DNA from: Streptomyces sp.
GTDB taxonomy: Bacteria; Actinomycetota; Actinomycetes; Streptomycetales; Streptomycetaceae
DNA length: 64,000 nt
Direction of reading: 5' to 3'
NCBI RefSeq assembly: GCF_019510245.1
Contig: NZ_JAEKKT010000118.1
Coordinates: forward strand, 1-64,000
Shown: piece by piece, positions 18,083 through 26,672 of the stretch
Position numbering within the stretch: position 1 is the first letter of the stretch
Layout: the number at the start of each line of letters is the position of its first letter
Notes under the pieces: model-generated
What the model was told of the DNA's origin: nothing
The model's input: the letters and a program-made list of their open reading frames with translations, nothing else
The model's database searches: none
Made by a program: the position numbers and the translations under genes

Positions 18083-18194
18083 CCCGTTCCCCCTTCTGTG
18101 GCCGCACCCGGCCCGTCCTCCCACACCAGGCATTCGCAACTGACGCACCTCCGGCAGAAGTACGTATGCGGGAGGCAAAAACGCGGGTCGAGCA

Positions 18195-18217
18195 GGAAGA
18201 AAAGATTTTTTTCTTCC
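18195..18217. promoter_or_regulatory. AT-rich perfect inverted repeat in the sigK/DUF4331 divergent region
   Basis: GGAAGAAAA (18195-18203) and TTTTCTTCC (18209-18217) form 9-bp arms around a 5-nt spacer. The run of A and T stands out sharply in a GC-rich chromosome. It is 72 bp before the DUF4331 start and about 113 bp before sigK. It could be an operator, or a rho-independent terminator-like hairpin. Confidence 0.55.
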
Positions 18218-18220
18218 GAC

Positions 18221-18248
18221 CAATCCAAACGGCCCTCCTGCTCCGTAT
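18221..18248 (+). promoter_or_regulatory. SigK-type promoter candidate for the DUF4331 operon
   Basis: CAATCC (18221-18226) and CCGTAT (18243-18248) with a 16-bp spacer resemble the SigK promoter form known from mycobacteria (CCATCC, then CCGAAT). They lie 41 bp ahead of the DUF4331 ATG. This is pattern matching by eye only. Confidence 0.35.
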
Positions 18249-18288
18249 ACCCGTCCGTCAAGCAAGTTGGGACCGAGGGACGGACGGC

Positions 18289-19812
18289 ATGACACCTCAA
18301 ATCTCCAGGAGCGGTGCGGGGCGCAAGGGCCTCGTCACCCTCATCTGTGGGGCACTGGCCACCGGCGGGATCACAGCCGCCAGCGTCGCCGCGCTGGAAC
18401 CGGGGGTGGCCTCCGCCTCCTCCCACCGGGAGGCCCCGCTCATCTCGGGCACCCCGCAGTACGACAACACCGACCTGTACGCGTTCGTCAGCCCGGACAA
18501 GCCCGACACCACCACGATCGTGTCGGACTACATCCCCTTCGAGGAGCCGGCCGGCGGCCCGAACTTCTACCAGTTCGCCGACGACGCCCAGTACGACATC
18601 CACATCGACAACAACGGTGACGCGAAGGACGACCTGATCTTCCGTTACACCTTCAACACCAAGATCAAGGACAGGAACACGTTCCTCTACAACACGGGCG
18701 TGGTCGACAGCCTGAACGACGCCGACCTGAACGTCACGCAGTCGTACGACCTCGACCTGATCAAGCTCAAAAACGGCAGGCAGCAGTACAAGACACGGAT
18801 CGCCGACAACGTCCCGGCGGCTCCGTCGGACGTCGGCAAGGCGTCGATGCCCGACTACGCGAAGCTGCGCTCGCAGGCCATCTACAAGACCTCGAACGGC
18901 GGCGCGACCTTCGCCGGCCAGGCCGACGACCCGTTCTTCGCCGACCTGCGCGTCTTCGACCTGTTGTACGGCGGCAACCTCAGCGAGGTCGGCAACGACA
19001 CCCTCAAGGGCTACAACGTCAACACGATCGCCCTCCAGGTGCCGAACTCCCTGATCCGGCAGTCGGCGTCGCGTCCGACCGTCGGCATCTACGCGACGAC
19101 CCAGCGCAGGAACGCGCAGGGCTACTACGCGCAGGTCTCCCGCCTCGGCAACCCGCTGGTCAACGAGGTCGTCAACCCGCAGAAGGACAAGGACAAGTTC
19201 AACGCGTCCCAGCCCAAGGACGACGCGCAGTTCCTGAAGAACGTCACCAACCCGGAACTGCCGAAGCTCATCGAGGCGATCTACCACATCAAGGCGCCCT
19301 CGGAGCCCCGCAACGACCTCGTCAGCGTCTTCCTGACGGGCGTCAAGGGCCTCAACACCCTGCAGCCGCAGGCGAAGCCCTCGGAGATGCTCCGCCTCAA
19401 CACGTCCATCAAGCCCACCGCCAAGCCCAAGCGGCTCGGTGTCCTGGACGGTGACAACGCGGGCTTCCCGAACGGACGTCGGCTCACCGACGACGTGATC
19501 GACGAGGCGCTCCAGGTCATGGAGGGCGAACTGGTCGGTTCCAAGAACGACCTGGGCGACGCCGTCGACAAGAACGACAAGAGCTTCGAGAAGTACTTCC
19601 CGTACGTGGCCGAGCCGACGGCCGGCTCGCGCGGCAAGATCGCCAAGGCGGCCGGCAGCAGCACGAAGAGCGCGCTGGGCGACGCCCTGACGGGGTCGGG
19701 CGACAACAACACGACGCTGATCGCCGGTTCGGCGGCCGCGGGCGCGGCGGGCGTGCTGCTGATCGGCACCGGGTTCGGCTGGTGGCGGCGGCGGATGCGG
19801 CGGCCGTACTAG
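18289..19812 (+). CDS. DUF4331 family exported protein with C-terminal membrane anchor
   Basis: 507 residues. The N-terminal signal region (GRKGLVTLICGALATGGITAASVAAL) ends near VASASSHREAP; the SSHREAPLISG start of the mature part and the DNTDLYAFVSPD repeat are DUF4331 marks. The C-terminus has a hydrophobic helix (LIAGSAAAGAAGVLLIGTGFGWW) and an Arg-rich stop-transfer tail, so it is surface-anchored. GAGGGACGG ahead of the ATG at 18289 decides the start. The biochemical role of DUF4331 is unknown. It lies in a SigK-divergent cluster with TPR and NicO genes. Confidence 0.88.
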   Translation: MTPQISRSGAGRKGLVTLICGALATGGITAASVAALEPGVASASSHREAPLISGTPQYDNTDLYAFVSPDKPDTTTIVSDYIPFEEPAGGPNFYQFADDAQYDIHIDNNGDAKDDLIFRYTFNTKIKDRNTFLYNTGVVDSLNDADLNVTQSYDLDLIKLKNGRQQYKTRIADNVPAAPSDVGKASMPDYAKLRSQAIYKTSNGGATFAGQADDPFFADLRVFDLLYGGNLSEVGNDTLKGYNVNTIALQVPNSLIRQSASRPTVGIYATTQRRNAQGYYAQVSRLGNPLVNEVVNPQKDKDKFNASQPKDDAQFLKNVTNPELPKLIEAIYHIKAPSEPRNDLVSVFLTGVKGLNTLQPQAKPSEMLRLNTSIKPTAKPKRLGVLDGDNAGFPNGRRLTDDVIDEALQVMEGELVGSKNDLGDAVDKNDKSFEKYFPYVAEPTAGSRGKIAKAAGSSTKSALGDALTGSGDNNTTLIAGSAAAGAAGVLLIGTGFGWWRRRMRRPY

Positions 19813-19841
19813 TCGCCGTTCCGGCAAGGGCGGTCGGGTGA

Positions 19842-19913
19842 CTGCGGGTCGGCGTGGCCGGTCGCGCAGTTCCCCGCCCCCCTCCGGGGCGCTCGAGGCG
19901 TCCCCCATCTACT
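19842..19913 (-). repeat. Second copy of the Streptomyces intergenic repeat
   Basis: CTGCGGGTCGG followed by GTCGCGCAGTTCCCCGCC and a CTCCGGGGCGCTCGAGGCG tail ending TCCCCCATC. Read on the minus strand this parallels the 3' part of the 12501-12578 element (CTGCGGGTCGG and GCGCAGTTCC shared). It separates the DUF4331 gene from the TPR gene, a 176-bp gap. Confidence 0.55.
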
Positions 19914-19988
19914 GGCGCGGCCCGCACCCACCCAATCCCCCACGGCGCGGGCCGCGCCGCCCCGCGCGAACAGTTACTAGGAGAGGGC

Positions 19989-21398
19989 ATGGCCCCCGGT
20001 ACGAACGACAAGCAGCCCGCCGAGACGAAGGACGACGAGCGCGTCACCGCCCTGCGCCGGTTCGCCGCCGCGGGGCGGAACTGGCGGCGGGCCCAACTCG
20101 CCGGTTCGGCGCTGCTGATGGCGATCGCACTGACCGGCGGCGCGATCGCCTTCGGGTCCTCGCGGGACGGCGGCACGGCGCCGGTGGCCACGTCGAGCGC
20201 GGTGGACCCGGCGCTGCTGGCGAGCGGGGACCTCGACACCACGATCGCCTCCCTCCAGGCCCATCTCCGTACCCAGCCGAAGGACTCCGACAGCTGGGCC
20301 ACCCTCGGCCTCGCCTACGTCGAACAGGCCCGCACCAAGGGCGACCCGTCCCGCTACCCGCAGGCCGAGAAGGCCCTCAAGCGCGCTCTCCGGATCACCC
20401 CGGACAACGACCAGGCACTGGCCGCCGAGGCCGCGCTCGCCGCCGCCCGGCACGAGTTCGCGCCGGCGCTCACCTACGCGGACCAGGCGCTGAAGCAGAA
20501 CCCGTACAACGCGAACGCCCTGTCCTCCCGGATCGACGCCCTGGTCGAACTCGGGCGCTACGACGAGGCGAGCAAGGCGGCCGACCTGGCGGACCGGCGC
20601 AAGCCGGGCGTCCCGGTGTTCACGCGGTACGCGTACGTACGGGAGCTGCGCGGTGACGTGCAGGGCGCCCGCCGGGTGCTGGAGCAGGCCCTGTCCACGG
20701 CGACCTCGAAGGGCGACATCTCCTACGTGGCCGCCCAGCTCGGCCTGCTCGCCTGGAACCAGGGCGACTACCAGAGCGCGCTGGACTACTACGCGCGCGC
20801 CCTGACCGCCGACGAGAACTACCTCCCCGCGCTGGAGGGCCGGGCCCGTGCCCAGGCGGCGACCGGCGACCGGGCCGACGCCATCAAGGGCATGGAACTG
20901 GTCGTCTCCCGCTACCCGCTCCCCCAGCCCCTCGTCGAGCTCGGCGAGTTGTACGAGGACCGGAACGCCAAGGGCGACAAGCAGAAGGCCGAGGACCAGT
21001 ACGCGCTGGTCGAGGCGTGGATCGCGCTCGCCCGCGCCAACGGCGTCAACGCCGACCTCGACACCGCCCTCGCCGCCGCCGACCACGGCAACAAGGCCGA
21101 GGCCCTGAAGGCCGCCCGCGCCGAGTGGGCCCGCCGCCACACCGTGCACACGGCGGACGCGCTGGCCTGGGCGCTGCACGTCAACGGCAAGGACGAGGAA
21201 GCGCTGCCGTACGCCCGCCGGGCCACCGCCACCGGCTACCGCAACGCCTCCTTCCTCTACCACCAGGGCATGATCGAGCTGGCCGACGGCGAGAAGGCGG
21301 CCGGCCGGGCCGCCCTCACCAAGGCCCTCGAGCTCAACCCGGGCTTCTCCCCGCTGGGCGCCCGTGCGGCTCGCAAGGCGCTGGAGGCCACGAAGTGA
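19989..21398 (+). CDS. Membrane-anchored TPR repeat protein
   Basis: 469 residues. A short cytosolic N-terminus, one transmembrane segment (about 38-56, LAGSALLMAIALTGGAIAF) and then a long array of TPR-like helices, for example TLGLAYVEQARTKGDPSRYPQAEKAL, LLAWNQGDYQSALDYYARAL and GMIELADGEKAAGRAALTKALELNP. AGGAGAG 5 nt ahead of the ATG fixes the start. The array probably assembles proteins at the outer face of the membrane. Its stop overlaps the next start by 4 bp, so it is coupled to the NicO transporter. Confidence 0.85.
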   Translation: MAPGTNDKQPAETKDDERVTALRRFAAAGRNWRRAQLAGSALLMAIALTGGAIAFGSSRDGGTAPVATSSAVDPALLASGDLDTTIASLQAHLRTQPKDSDSWATLGLAYVEQARTKGDPSRYPQAEKALKRALRITPDNDQALAAEAALAAARHEFAPALTYADQALKQNPYNANALSSRIDALVELGRYDEASKAADLADRRKPGVPVFTRYAYVRELRGDVQGARRVLEQALSTATSKGDISYVAAQLGLLAWNQGDYQSALDYYARALTADENYLPALEGRARAQAATGDRADAIKGMELVVSRYPLPQPLVELGELYEDRNAKGDKQKAEDQYALVEAWIALARANGVNADLDTALAAADHGNKAEALKAARAEWARRHTVHTADALAWALHVNGKDEEALPYARRATATGYRNASFLYHQGMIELADGEKAAGRAALTKALELNPGFSPLGARAARKALEATK

Positions 21399-23101
21399 AC
21401 CTCCGCCGGATCGCCGCCCTCTTCAGCACGGCCTGCGCCCTGGCCCTCCTCCCCGCCGCGGCCGCGAGCGCCCACCCGCTCGGCAACTTCACCGTCAACA
21501 AGTACGACGGTCTCGTCGCCGCCCCCGGGCAGCTCCGCGTCGACCACGTCGAGGACCTCGCCGAGATCCCGGCGACCCAGGCCAAGCCCGACCTGAAGCG
21601 GCTGGGCACGGCGAAGTGGGCCGAGCAGCGCTGCACGACGGCGGCCGACGGCAGCAGGCTCACCGTCGACGGCCGTACCACCCCGCTGACCGTGCGGACC
21701 AGCCACGCCGAACTCCGCCCGGGCCAGGCGGGGCTGAACACGCTCCGCGTGGAGTGCCGCTTCACGGCGCCCCTTCCGAAGGGCACGACCGCCGCCCTCA
21801 CCTTCCACAGCGCGGGCGCCGACACCGGGCCCGGCTGGCGGGAGATCACGGCGCGCGGCGACCGGATGACCCTGACGAGGACGGACGTACCGAAGACGTC
21901 CGTCTCCCACGAACTCACCAGCTACCCCAAGGACCTGCTCTCCTCCCCGGCCGACATCACCACCGCCGCCATCCACGTGCGGCCCGGCGGCCCCGCCCTC
22001 GCGCAGGAACGGCAGGACACCCCGGGCGCCGAGATCCTGCCCCGGGGCATCGACCGCTGGACCCAGGCCCTGACCGACCTGGTCGCCCGCAACCACCTCA
22101 CCGTCGGCTTCGCGGTGCTCGCGCTCCTCATCTCGATCGGCCTCGGCGCGATGCACGCCCTCGCACCGGGGCACGGCAAGACCCTGATGGCGGCGACGGC
22201 AGCGGCCCGCGGCGGCCGCGCCCGCCTCCGGGACGTCCTCCCGCTGGCCGCGTCGGTCACGGTCACCCACACCCTCGGCGTGGTCGCCCTCGGCATCCTG
22301 GTGACGGCGGGCTCGGCGGCCACACCCTCGGTGATCGCCTGGCTGGGCATCGCGAGCGGCCTCATGGTCCTGGCGGCGGGCGCGAACCTGACCCGCAGGG
22401 CCTGGCGGAACCGGACCCACGAGCAGGTACACGCCCACGGCCACCATCACCACCATCACGAGCACGCGGCAACCGGAAAGCGTGAGCTTGCCCTGGTGGG
22501 GGCACCCGAGCACGCCCGCGCCCACACACACGACCACGGCCCCACGCACGACCACGGCCACACGCACGACCACCCTCATGACCACGACCACGCTCATGGC
22601 CATGACCACGGCGCCCAGCCACATTCTTCAGCCCGTCCGGCGTTCGAGGACGAGGCCGTTCAGGCCGAAGGGGGGCCCGCGGGCGCAGCCCCCGATGACG
22701 CCCACACCGACATGCCGCACAGTCACGGCGGGTTCACCCACACCCACTCCACGGCCCCCACCCTCCGCGGCACCCTCCTCCTCGGTTTCGCCGGCGGCCT
22801 CGTCCCGAGCCCCTCCGCCGTGGTCGTGCTCGTCGGCGCCGCCGCCCTCGGCCAGGCCTGGTTCGGGCTGCTCCTGGTGGTCGCCTACGGCATCGGTCTC
22901 GCCCTGACGCTGACCGCCGCCGGGTTCGCCGTCGTCAAGCTGGGTACGGGAATGACTCGGGTGATGGACAAACGCCCTCGCTGGACCACCCACCCCATGG
23001 CGGCGCTGGTCCGCAGGACCATTCCGCTCGTCTCGGCACTCGTGGTCGTGGCCCTGGGCGCCGGACTGGTGCTCAAGGGGGCCGCATCCGCACTTCTCTG
23101 A
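21395..23101 (+). CDS. NicO-family nickel/cobalt-type transporter with His-rich loop
   Basis: 568 residues from a GTG overlapping the TPR stop. A signal segment ends near AAASAHPLGNF, followed by an external beta-rich domain (about residues 25-215) and about six membrane helices with the family motif GAMHALAPGHGKT. Between helices lies a loop with HHHHHH and repeated HDH/HTH units, a usual metal-binding feature. A repeat element is translated in this loop (see 22622-22693). It probably exports or imports Ni/Co or a related metal; direction cannot be told. It is the third gene of the DUF4331 operon. Confidence 0.88.
   Translation: MNLRRIAALFSTACALALLPAAAASAHPLGNFTVNKYDGLVAAPGQLRVDHVEDLAEIPATQAKPDLKRLGTAKWAEQRCTTAADGSRLTVDGRTTPLTVRTSHAELRPGQAGLNTLRVECRFTAPLPKGTTAALTFHSAGADTGPGWREITARGDRMTLTRTDVPKTSVSHELTSYPKDLLSSPADITTAAIHVRPGGPALAQERQDTPGAEILPRGIDRWTQALTDLVARNHLTVGFAVLALLISIGLGAMHALAPGHGKTLMAATAAARGGRARLRDVLPLAASVTVTHTLGVVALGILVTAGSAATPSVIAWLGIASGLMVLAAGANLTRRAWRNRTHEQVHAHGHHHHHHEHAATGKRELALVGAPEHARAHTHDHGPTHDHGHTHDHPHDHDHAHGHDHGAQPHSSARPAFEDEAVQAEGGPAGAAPDDAHTDMPHSHGGFTHTHSTAPTLRGTLLLGFAGGLVPSPSAVVVLVGAAALGQAWFGLLLVVAYGIGLALTLTAAGFAVVKLGTGMTRVMDKRPRWTTHPMAALVRRTIPLVSALVVVALGAGLVLKGAASALL
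22622..22693 (+). repeat. Dispersed Streptomyces element translated inside the NicO His-rich loop
   Basis: The segment ATTCTTCAGCCCGTCCGGCG, then a TCGAGGACGAGGCCGTTCAG portion, then GGCCGAAGG and a GGGCCCGCGGGCGCAGCCCCC hairpin, corresponds to a sequence that I recognise as common between Streptomyces genes. Here it encodes SSARPAFEDEAVQAEGGPAG and a few more residues, with no histidine, splitting the His-rich stretch. The frame is preserved. Confidence 0.65.
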
Positions 23102-23147
23102 GTTACGTTTGTGATGAATTCGCGCGAGCTGCCGTGGGGGGGCACCC

Positions 23148-24740
23148 GTGACCGAAGAGCCGGGTCCTGAGCGAGTGATCGCGGGCCGCTACCGACTGCT
23201 GTCCCCGCTGGGCGAGGGCGGCATGGGCACCGTGTGGCGGGCCCGCGACGAGGTGCTGGGCCGTGACGTCGCCGTCAAGGAGGTGCGGGCGCCCGCCGGG
23301 CTGCCCGGCTCCGACGTCGAGCGGATGTACGCCCGGCTGGAACGCGAGGCCTGGGCCGCGGCCCGGGTCGCGAACCGCAATGTGGTGACGGTCTATGACG
23401 TGGCGATGGAGGGCGGACGGCCCTGGGTCGTCATGGAGTTGATCCCGGGCGTGTCCCTCGCCGACGTGCTGGAGGCGGAGGGGCCGATGTCCCCGCAGCG
23501 GGCCGCCGGCGTCGGCGCCGAGGTGCTGTCCGCGCTGCGGGCCGCGCACGCCGCCGGGGTGCTGCACCGGGACGTGAAGCCCGGCAACGTGCTGCTGTCG
23601 AACGACGGCCGGGTGGTGCTCACCGACTTCGGGATCGCCACCGTCGAGGGCAGCTCGGCGCTGACCATGACCGGCGAGGTGATCGGCTCACCGGAGTTCC
23701 TCGCCCCCGAGCGGGCGCTCGGGCGGGCGTTCGGCCCCGAGTCCGACCTGTGGTCGCTGGGCGTTCTGCTGTACGCGGCGGTCGAGGGCGCCTCGCCGTT
23801 CCGGCAGGACACCCCGTTGAGCACCCTGCGGGCCGTGGTCGACGAGGAGTTGCCGCCGCCGTACCGGGCCGGAGCGCTCACGCCCGTGATCGAGGGTCTG
23901 CTCCGCAAGGACCCGGCCGCGCGGATCTCCGCCGAACAGGCCGAGCACGACCTGCGGCTGGTCGCGGCCGGGGGCACCCCGGGCACGGCCGTCACCGTCC
24001 CGGTCCCGGCACCGTACGAGGCCCCGACCCTCGTCGCCCGGCAGACCCGGCCGTTCTCCCCCACGCCGCCGTTGTCCACCCCGACGGACACCCGGCCCCC
24101 CGCCTCCGACCGCGACGGCAACCGCAGGGCGGGCACCGTGCTGCTCGTCGGCCTGGTGCTGGTCGCCCTGGCCCTCGGCGGACTGACGTACGCCCTCCTC
24201 AACCACGACAACGGCGGCCGCGACGGCGGTGACAACGCCGGGGCGAGCCAGTCGGCCAGCAACCTCAGCTCCCCGGCGCCCAGTCAGAGCAGCAGCGCGG
24301 CGTCCAGGTCCCCGTCGGCGTCCGCGAGCAGCAGGGCACCCGAGCAGAGTGTGAAGGTCAGTGTGACCGGGTCCCGGACGGACTATTCGGGGTCCTGTCC
24401 GCCGTCGACGGCGCAGGCGCCGACGTTCACGGCGACGTTCACCGTGGGGAGCGCGCCCGAGGACGTGCAGTACCGGTGGGTGCTGAAGAACGGGAAGCTC
24501 GACGACCAGGGCTGGAAGACGCTGTCCTTCCCGGACGGCGGCGGGAAGACCCGGCAGACGGGGGTGACCGTGACGACCTGGTCCGACAGCGGGACGCTGA
24601 GCGACGCGATCGCCGTCGAGGTGCGCAGCCCGGTGGAGACGACGTCCAACTCGGTGCCGTTCTCGGTCACCTGCACCAAGACGACGGAGACCCCGACCGA
24701 CGGGGCCTCCGCTTCGCCTTCGGCCTCGAGTTCGTCCTAG
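23148..24740 (+). CDS. Receptor-type Ser/Thr protein kinase
   Basis: 530 residues. The Hanks-type kinase domain (about 14-272) has a glycine loop GEGGMGTV (22-29), VAVK with Lys44, HRDVKPGN (140-147), DFG (160-162) and a PEFLAPE segment. After a Pro/Thr linker comes one transmembrane helix (about 330-351), a Ser/Ala-rich stalk, and an external domain of about 120 residues that looks Ig-like (YRWVLKNGK, SGTLSDAIAVEV) rather than PASTA. It is likely to sense an envelope or outside signal. The start is GTG. It is convergent with a secreted esterase 10 bp away. Confidence 0.93.
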   Translation: MTEEPGPERVIAGRYRLLSPLGEGGMGTVWRARDEVLGRDVAVKEVRAPAGLPGSDVERMYARLEREAWAAARVANRNVVTVYDVAMEGGRPWVVMELIPGVSLADVLEAEGPMSPQRAAGVGAEVLSALRAAHAAGVLHRDVKPGNVLLSNDGRVVLTDFGIATVEGSSALTMTGEVIGSPEFLAPERALGRAFGPESDLWSLGVLLYAAVEGASPFRQDTPLSTLRAVVDEELPPPYRAGALTPVIEGLLRKDPAARISAEQAEHDLRLVAAGGTPGTAVTVPVPAPYEAPTLVARQTRPFSPTPPLSTPTDTRPPASDRDGNRRAGTVLLVGLVLVALALGGLTYALLNHDNGGRDGGDNAGASQSASNLSSPAPSQSSSAASRSPSASASSRAPEQSVKVSVTGSRTDYSGSCPPSTAQAPTFTATFTVGSAPEDVQYRWVLKNGKLDDQGWKTLSFPDGGGKTRQTGVTVTTWSDSGTLSDAIAVEVRSPVETTSNSVPFSVTCTKTTETPTDGASASPSASSSS

Positions 24741-24750
24741 AGCCGAGAGT

Positions 24751-25554
24751 TCAGGACGCGTTGCTGGTCAGGACCGGCAGGTAGCCGCCGGACTGGCCGG
24801 ACGCGGTGGGGTGGTAGGACTCGGTGATGTCCAGCCAGTTGACGCTGTGCAGCCAGGAGCTGCTGGAGCAGATCTCGTGGCTGGAGAAGGCGGTGCGCAC
24901 GTCGCCGAAGGTGAACCCGTGGTCGGCGGCGCGCTTGGCGATCGCGGTGTCGATGTAGTCGGCGGCGTTGTTGATGGCGGTGCGCTTGGTCGAGGAGAGA
25001 CCGAGGCAGGTGGTGCCCAGCAGGTAGAAGCGGGGGTAGCCGAGGACGACGACCTTGGCGTTGGGGGCCTTGGCACGGATCGCGTCGTACACGGTGTCGA
25101 GCTTGCCGGGGAGGGTGGAGTCGACGTACGCCTCGGCGGTGCTGATGCGGGACAGGCAGGTGCTGTCCGAGCTGAGCACACAGGTCGTCATGACGTCCGC
25201 GAAGCCCGCGTCGTTGCCGCCGATGGTGACGGAGACCAGGCCGGTGGACGAGCTGAGCGTGCCGAGCTGGCCGGAGAGCACGTCGTCGGTGGTGGCGCCC
25301 GAGCAGGCGAGGAACGAGAACGAGGACGGGCTGTGGGCGGCGTTCCACAGGTAGGGGTAGGCGTTGGTGCTGCGGTCGCAGCTGCCACTCGAGCTGATGT
25401 AGCTGCCTGCGCCGACGCCGGACGCGTACGAGTCGCCGAGTGCCACGTAGCCCCCGGTCGCGGCCTGCGCTTCCGTCGCGGCCGCCCCGGTGAGGGCGAG
25501 GCCGGTGGCGAGGAGGAGTGAAGTCACGTATGCCGTAATTCGGGAACGTCTCAT
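24751..25554 (-). CDS. Secreted SGNH/GDSL-type esterase-lipase
   Basis: 267 residues. A Sec signal (residues 1-31, ending TEAQAAT) is followed by the SGNH blocks: GDSYASG (40-46, nucleophile Ser42), GGND (112-115) and the C-terminal SYHPTASGQ with the catalytic His. Six cysteines in the mature part suggest disulfides, as in the streptomycete secreted lipase family. AAAGGGAGG before the ATG at 25554 sets the start. It probably hydrolyses lipid esters outside the cell. Confidence 0.9.
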   Translation of the reverse strand: MRRSRITAYVTSLLLATGLALTGAAATEAQAATGGYVALGDSYASGVGAGSYISSSGSCDRSTNAYPYLWNAAHSPSSFSFLACSGATTDDVLSGQLGTLSSSTGLVSVTIGGNDAGFADVMTTCVLSSDSTCLSRISTAEAYVDSTLPGKLDTVYDAIRAKAPNAKVVVLGYPRFYLLGTTCLGLSSTKRTAINNAADYIDTAIAKRAADHGFTFGDVRTAFSSHEICSSSSWLHSVNWLDITESYHPTASGQSGGYLPVLTSNAS

Positions 25555-25655
25555 GGAACCTCCCTTTAGCAGGATCTCTGCCACAACCGTCGTACCAACT
25601 ACGCGTGTTGACGGGAAGTGTCCATGCCAAAACTGGTTCAGGACCTCAACCTGAC

Positions 25656-25678
25656 GGCCCCTGGGGAGAAAAGGGGCC
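25656..25678. terminator. GC hairpin upstream of the SGNH esterase and membrane-protein genes
   Basis: GGCCCCT (25656-25662) pairs with AGGGGCC (25672-25678) around a 9-nt A-rich loop, in the 298-bp divergent gap. It may be a terminator or a regulatory hairpin. Confidence 0.3.
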
Positions 25679-25730
25679 CCTGAAGCTCGTGTCGCAATCG
25701 ATCACCGGAACGCCCGTAATCGAGCGACTT

Positions 25731-25763
25731 GTTCCCCGGAGGCATCAGGTGTCTCCGGGGAAC
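25731..25763. promoter_or_regulatory. Perfect 11-bp inverted repeat before the membrane-protein gene
   Basis: GTTCCCCGGAG (25731-25741) and CTCCGGGGAAC (25753-25763) flank an 11-nt loop, 90 bp ahead of the ATG at 25853. It could form a leader hairpin or act as an operator. Apart from this and the hairpin at 25656, nothing else is evident in 25555-25852. Confidence 0.4.
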
Positions 25764-25852
25764 GGTCATGTCCGGAGACCCGCTTGACGCCTCCAGTTCG
25801 GCTGCGCGACATTGAAGTCCGGCATCCGACGCCTTGGGGGGCAAAGTCGGCC

Positions 25853-26296
25853 ATGCAGACCATACGTCTCAAGCCACCATCAACAGCGGACGAACGGGCA
25901 CGGCCAGGACCGGGGAGGGACCTGGGGCCCCTGCTCGCGGGGGCCGCGACGGCCCTCGCCGGGACAGGTGCGCTGCTCGCGCTCACCGACTCGGGCTCGT
26001 CGACGCGCGGGCCGTTCGCGCTGTTCTTCCTGCTCGCCGCGCCGGCCGCGGCGATCGGTGCGGCACTGCGCGGACTGGATCCGTTCGCCCGCACACTCAC
26101 CGCACTGGCGGGTGCCGTCGCCCTGGACATGCTTGTCGCCCAGGGCATGCTCGCCTTTCACCGCTGGTCCTGGCGCGGCGGCATCGTCGCCGTGACCGCA
26201 ATCAGTCTTCTGCTGCTTCTGCTGGTACTCCTGCGACCGGTGGAACGCATTCTCGAACGGATGCCCCGGCGAACCCGGAATATCCGTTCGAGTTGA
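25853..26296 (+). CDS. Small integral membrane protein, function unknown
   Basis: 147 residues with three to four hydrophobic segments (LLAGAATALAGTGALLAL, FALFFLLAAPAAAIGAAL, ALAGAVALDMLVAQGML, GIVAVTAISLLLLLLVLL) and a basic C-terminus (RILERMPRRTRNIRSS). The ATG at 25853 is chosen; an in-frame TTG at 25784 is possible but has no better ribosome site. It lies ahead of the polysaccharide cluster and may belong to it, but a 424-bp gap separates them. Confidence 0.65.
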   Translation: MQTIRLKPPSTADERARPGPGRDLGPLLAGAATALAGTGALLALTDSGSSTRGPFALFFLLAAPAAAIGAALRGLDPFARTLTALAGAVALDMLVAQGMLAFHRWSWRGGIVAVTAISLLLLLLVLLRPVERILERMPRRTRNIRSS

Positions 26297-26503
26297 AGAA
26301 CGGGGTCAGCCAAAGTTTCGTAAGGGCCGACCCACAAAAACGTGAGGACCAGTTCCGGGACTTGCCATACTGGTTCAATCGTCAATACCGTCATACATCT
26401 CACCCGCATCGGATCGTCATCAAGCGGCTCCAGGGGAGGGCTCGAGGACCGCGATGTTCCGGGGCGGGGCGCGGTAGGGGGGTGCCGTGCTCGGTGACCG
26501 CAA

Positions 26504-26540
26504 TGACCACTGTCGTTTCTCATGTGACCACTGTCGTTTC
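26504..26540. promoter_or_regulatory. Direct repeat of 16 bp with 21-bp period
   Basis: TGACCACTGTCGTTTC occurs at 26504-26519 and again at 26525-26540. The 21-bp period is two helical turns, as expected for tandem regulator binding on one DNA face. It lies 180 bp ahead of the first glycosyltransferase, in the otherwise featureless 26297-26720 gap. Confidence 0.5.
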
Positions 26541-26672
26541 CGAGTCGTGCCGCGCGACCGGCTGCCGTCCGCCGGCAGACCGGGCAGCTTTACCAGCTCA
26601 TCTGCGGGTACGGAGATCCGTTTTCCGTGCCTCGGATGAGCAGAACCCCCCTTTCGAACCGGACACCAAAGC

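Noticed and set aside
17089..19908. A 939-codon minus-strand frame spanning the sigma factor and DUF4331 genes
   Set aside because: It crosses the sigK/DUF4331 promoter region and overlaps better-supported genes in other frames.
22424..22615. His-codon-rich tract considered as a repeat array or CRISPR-like structure
   Set aside because: Units are irregular CAC/GAC codons coding for the His-rich loop of the NicO protein; there are no spaced identical repeats.
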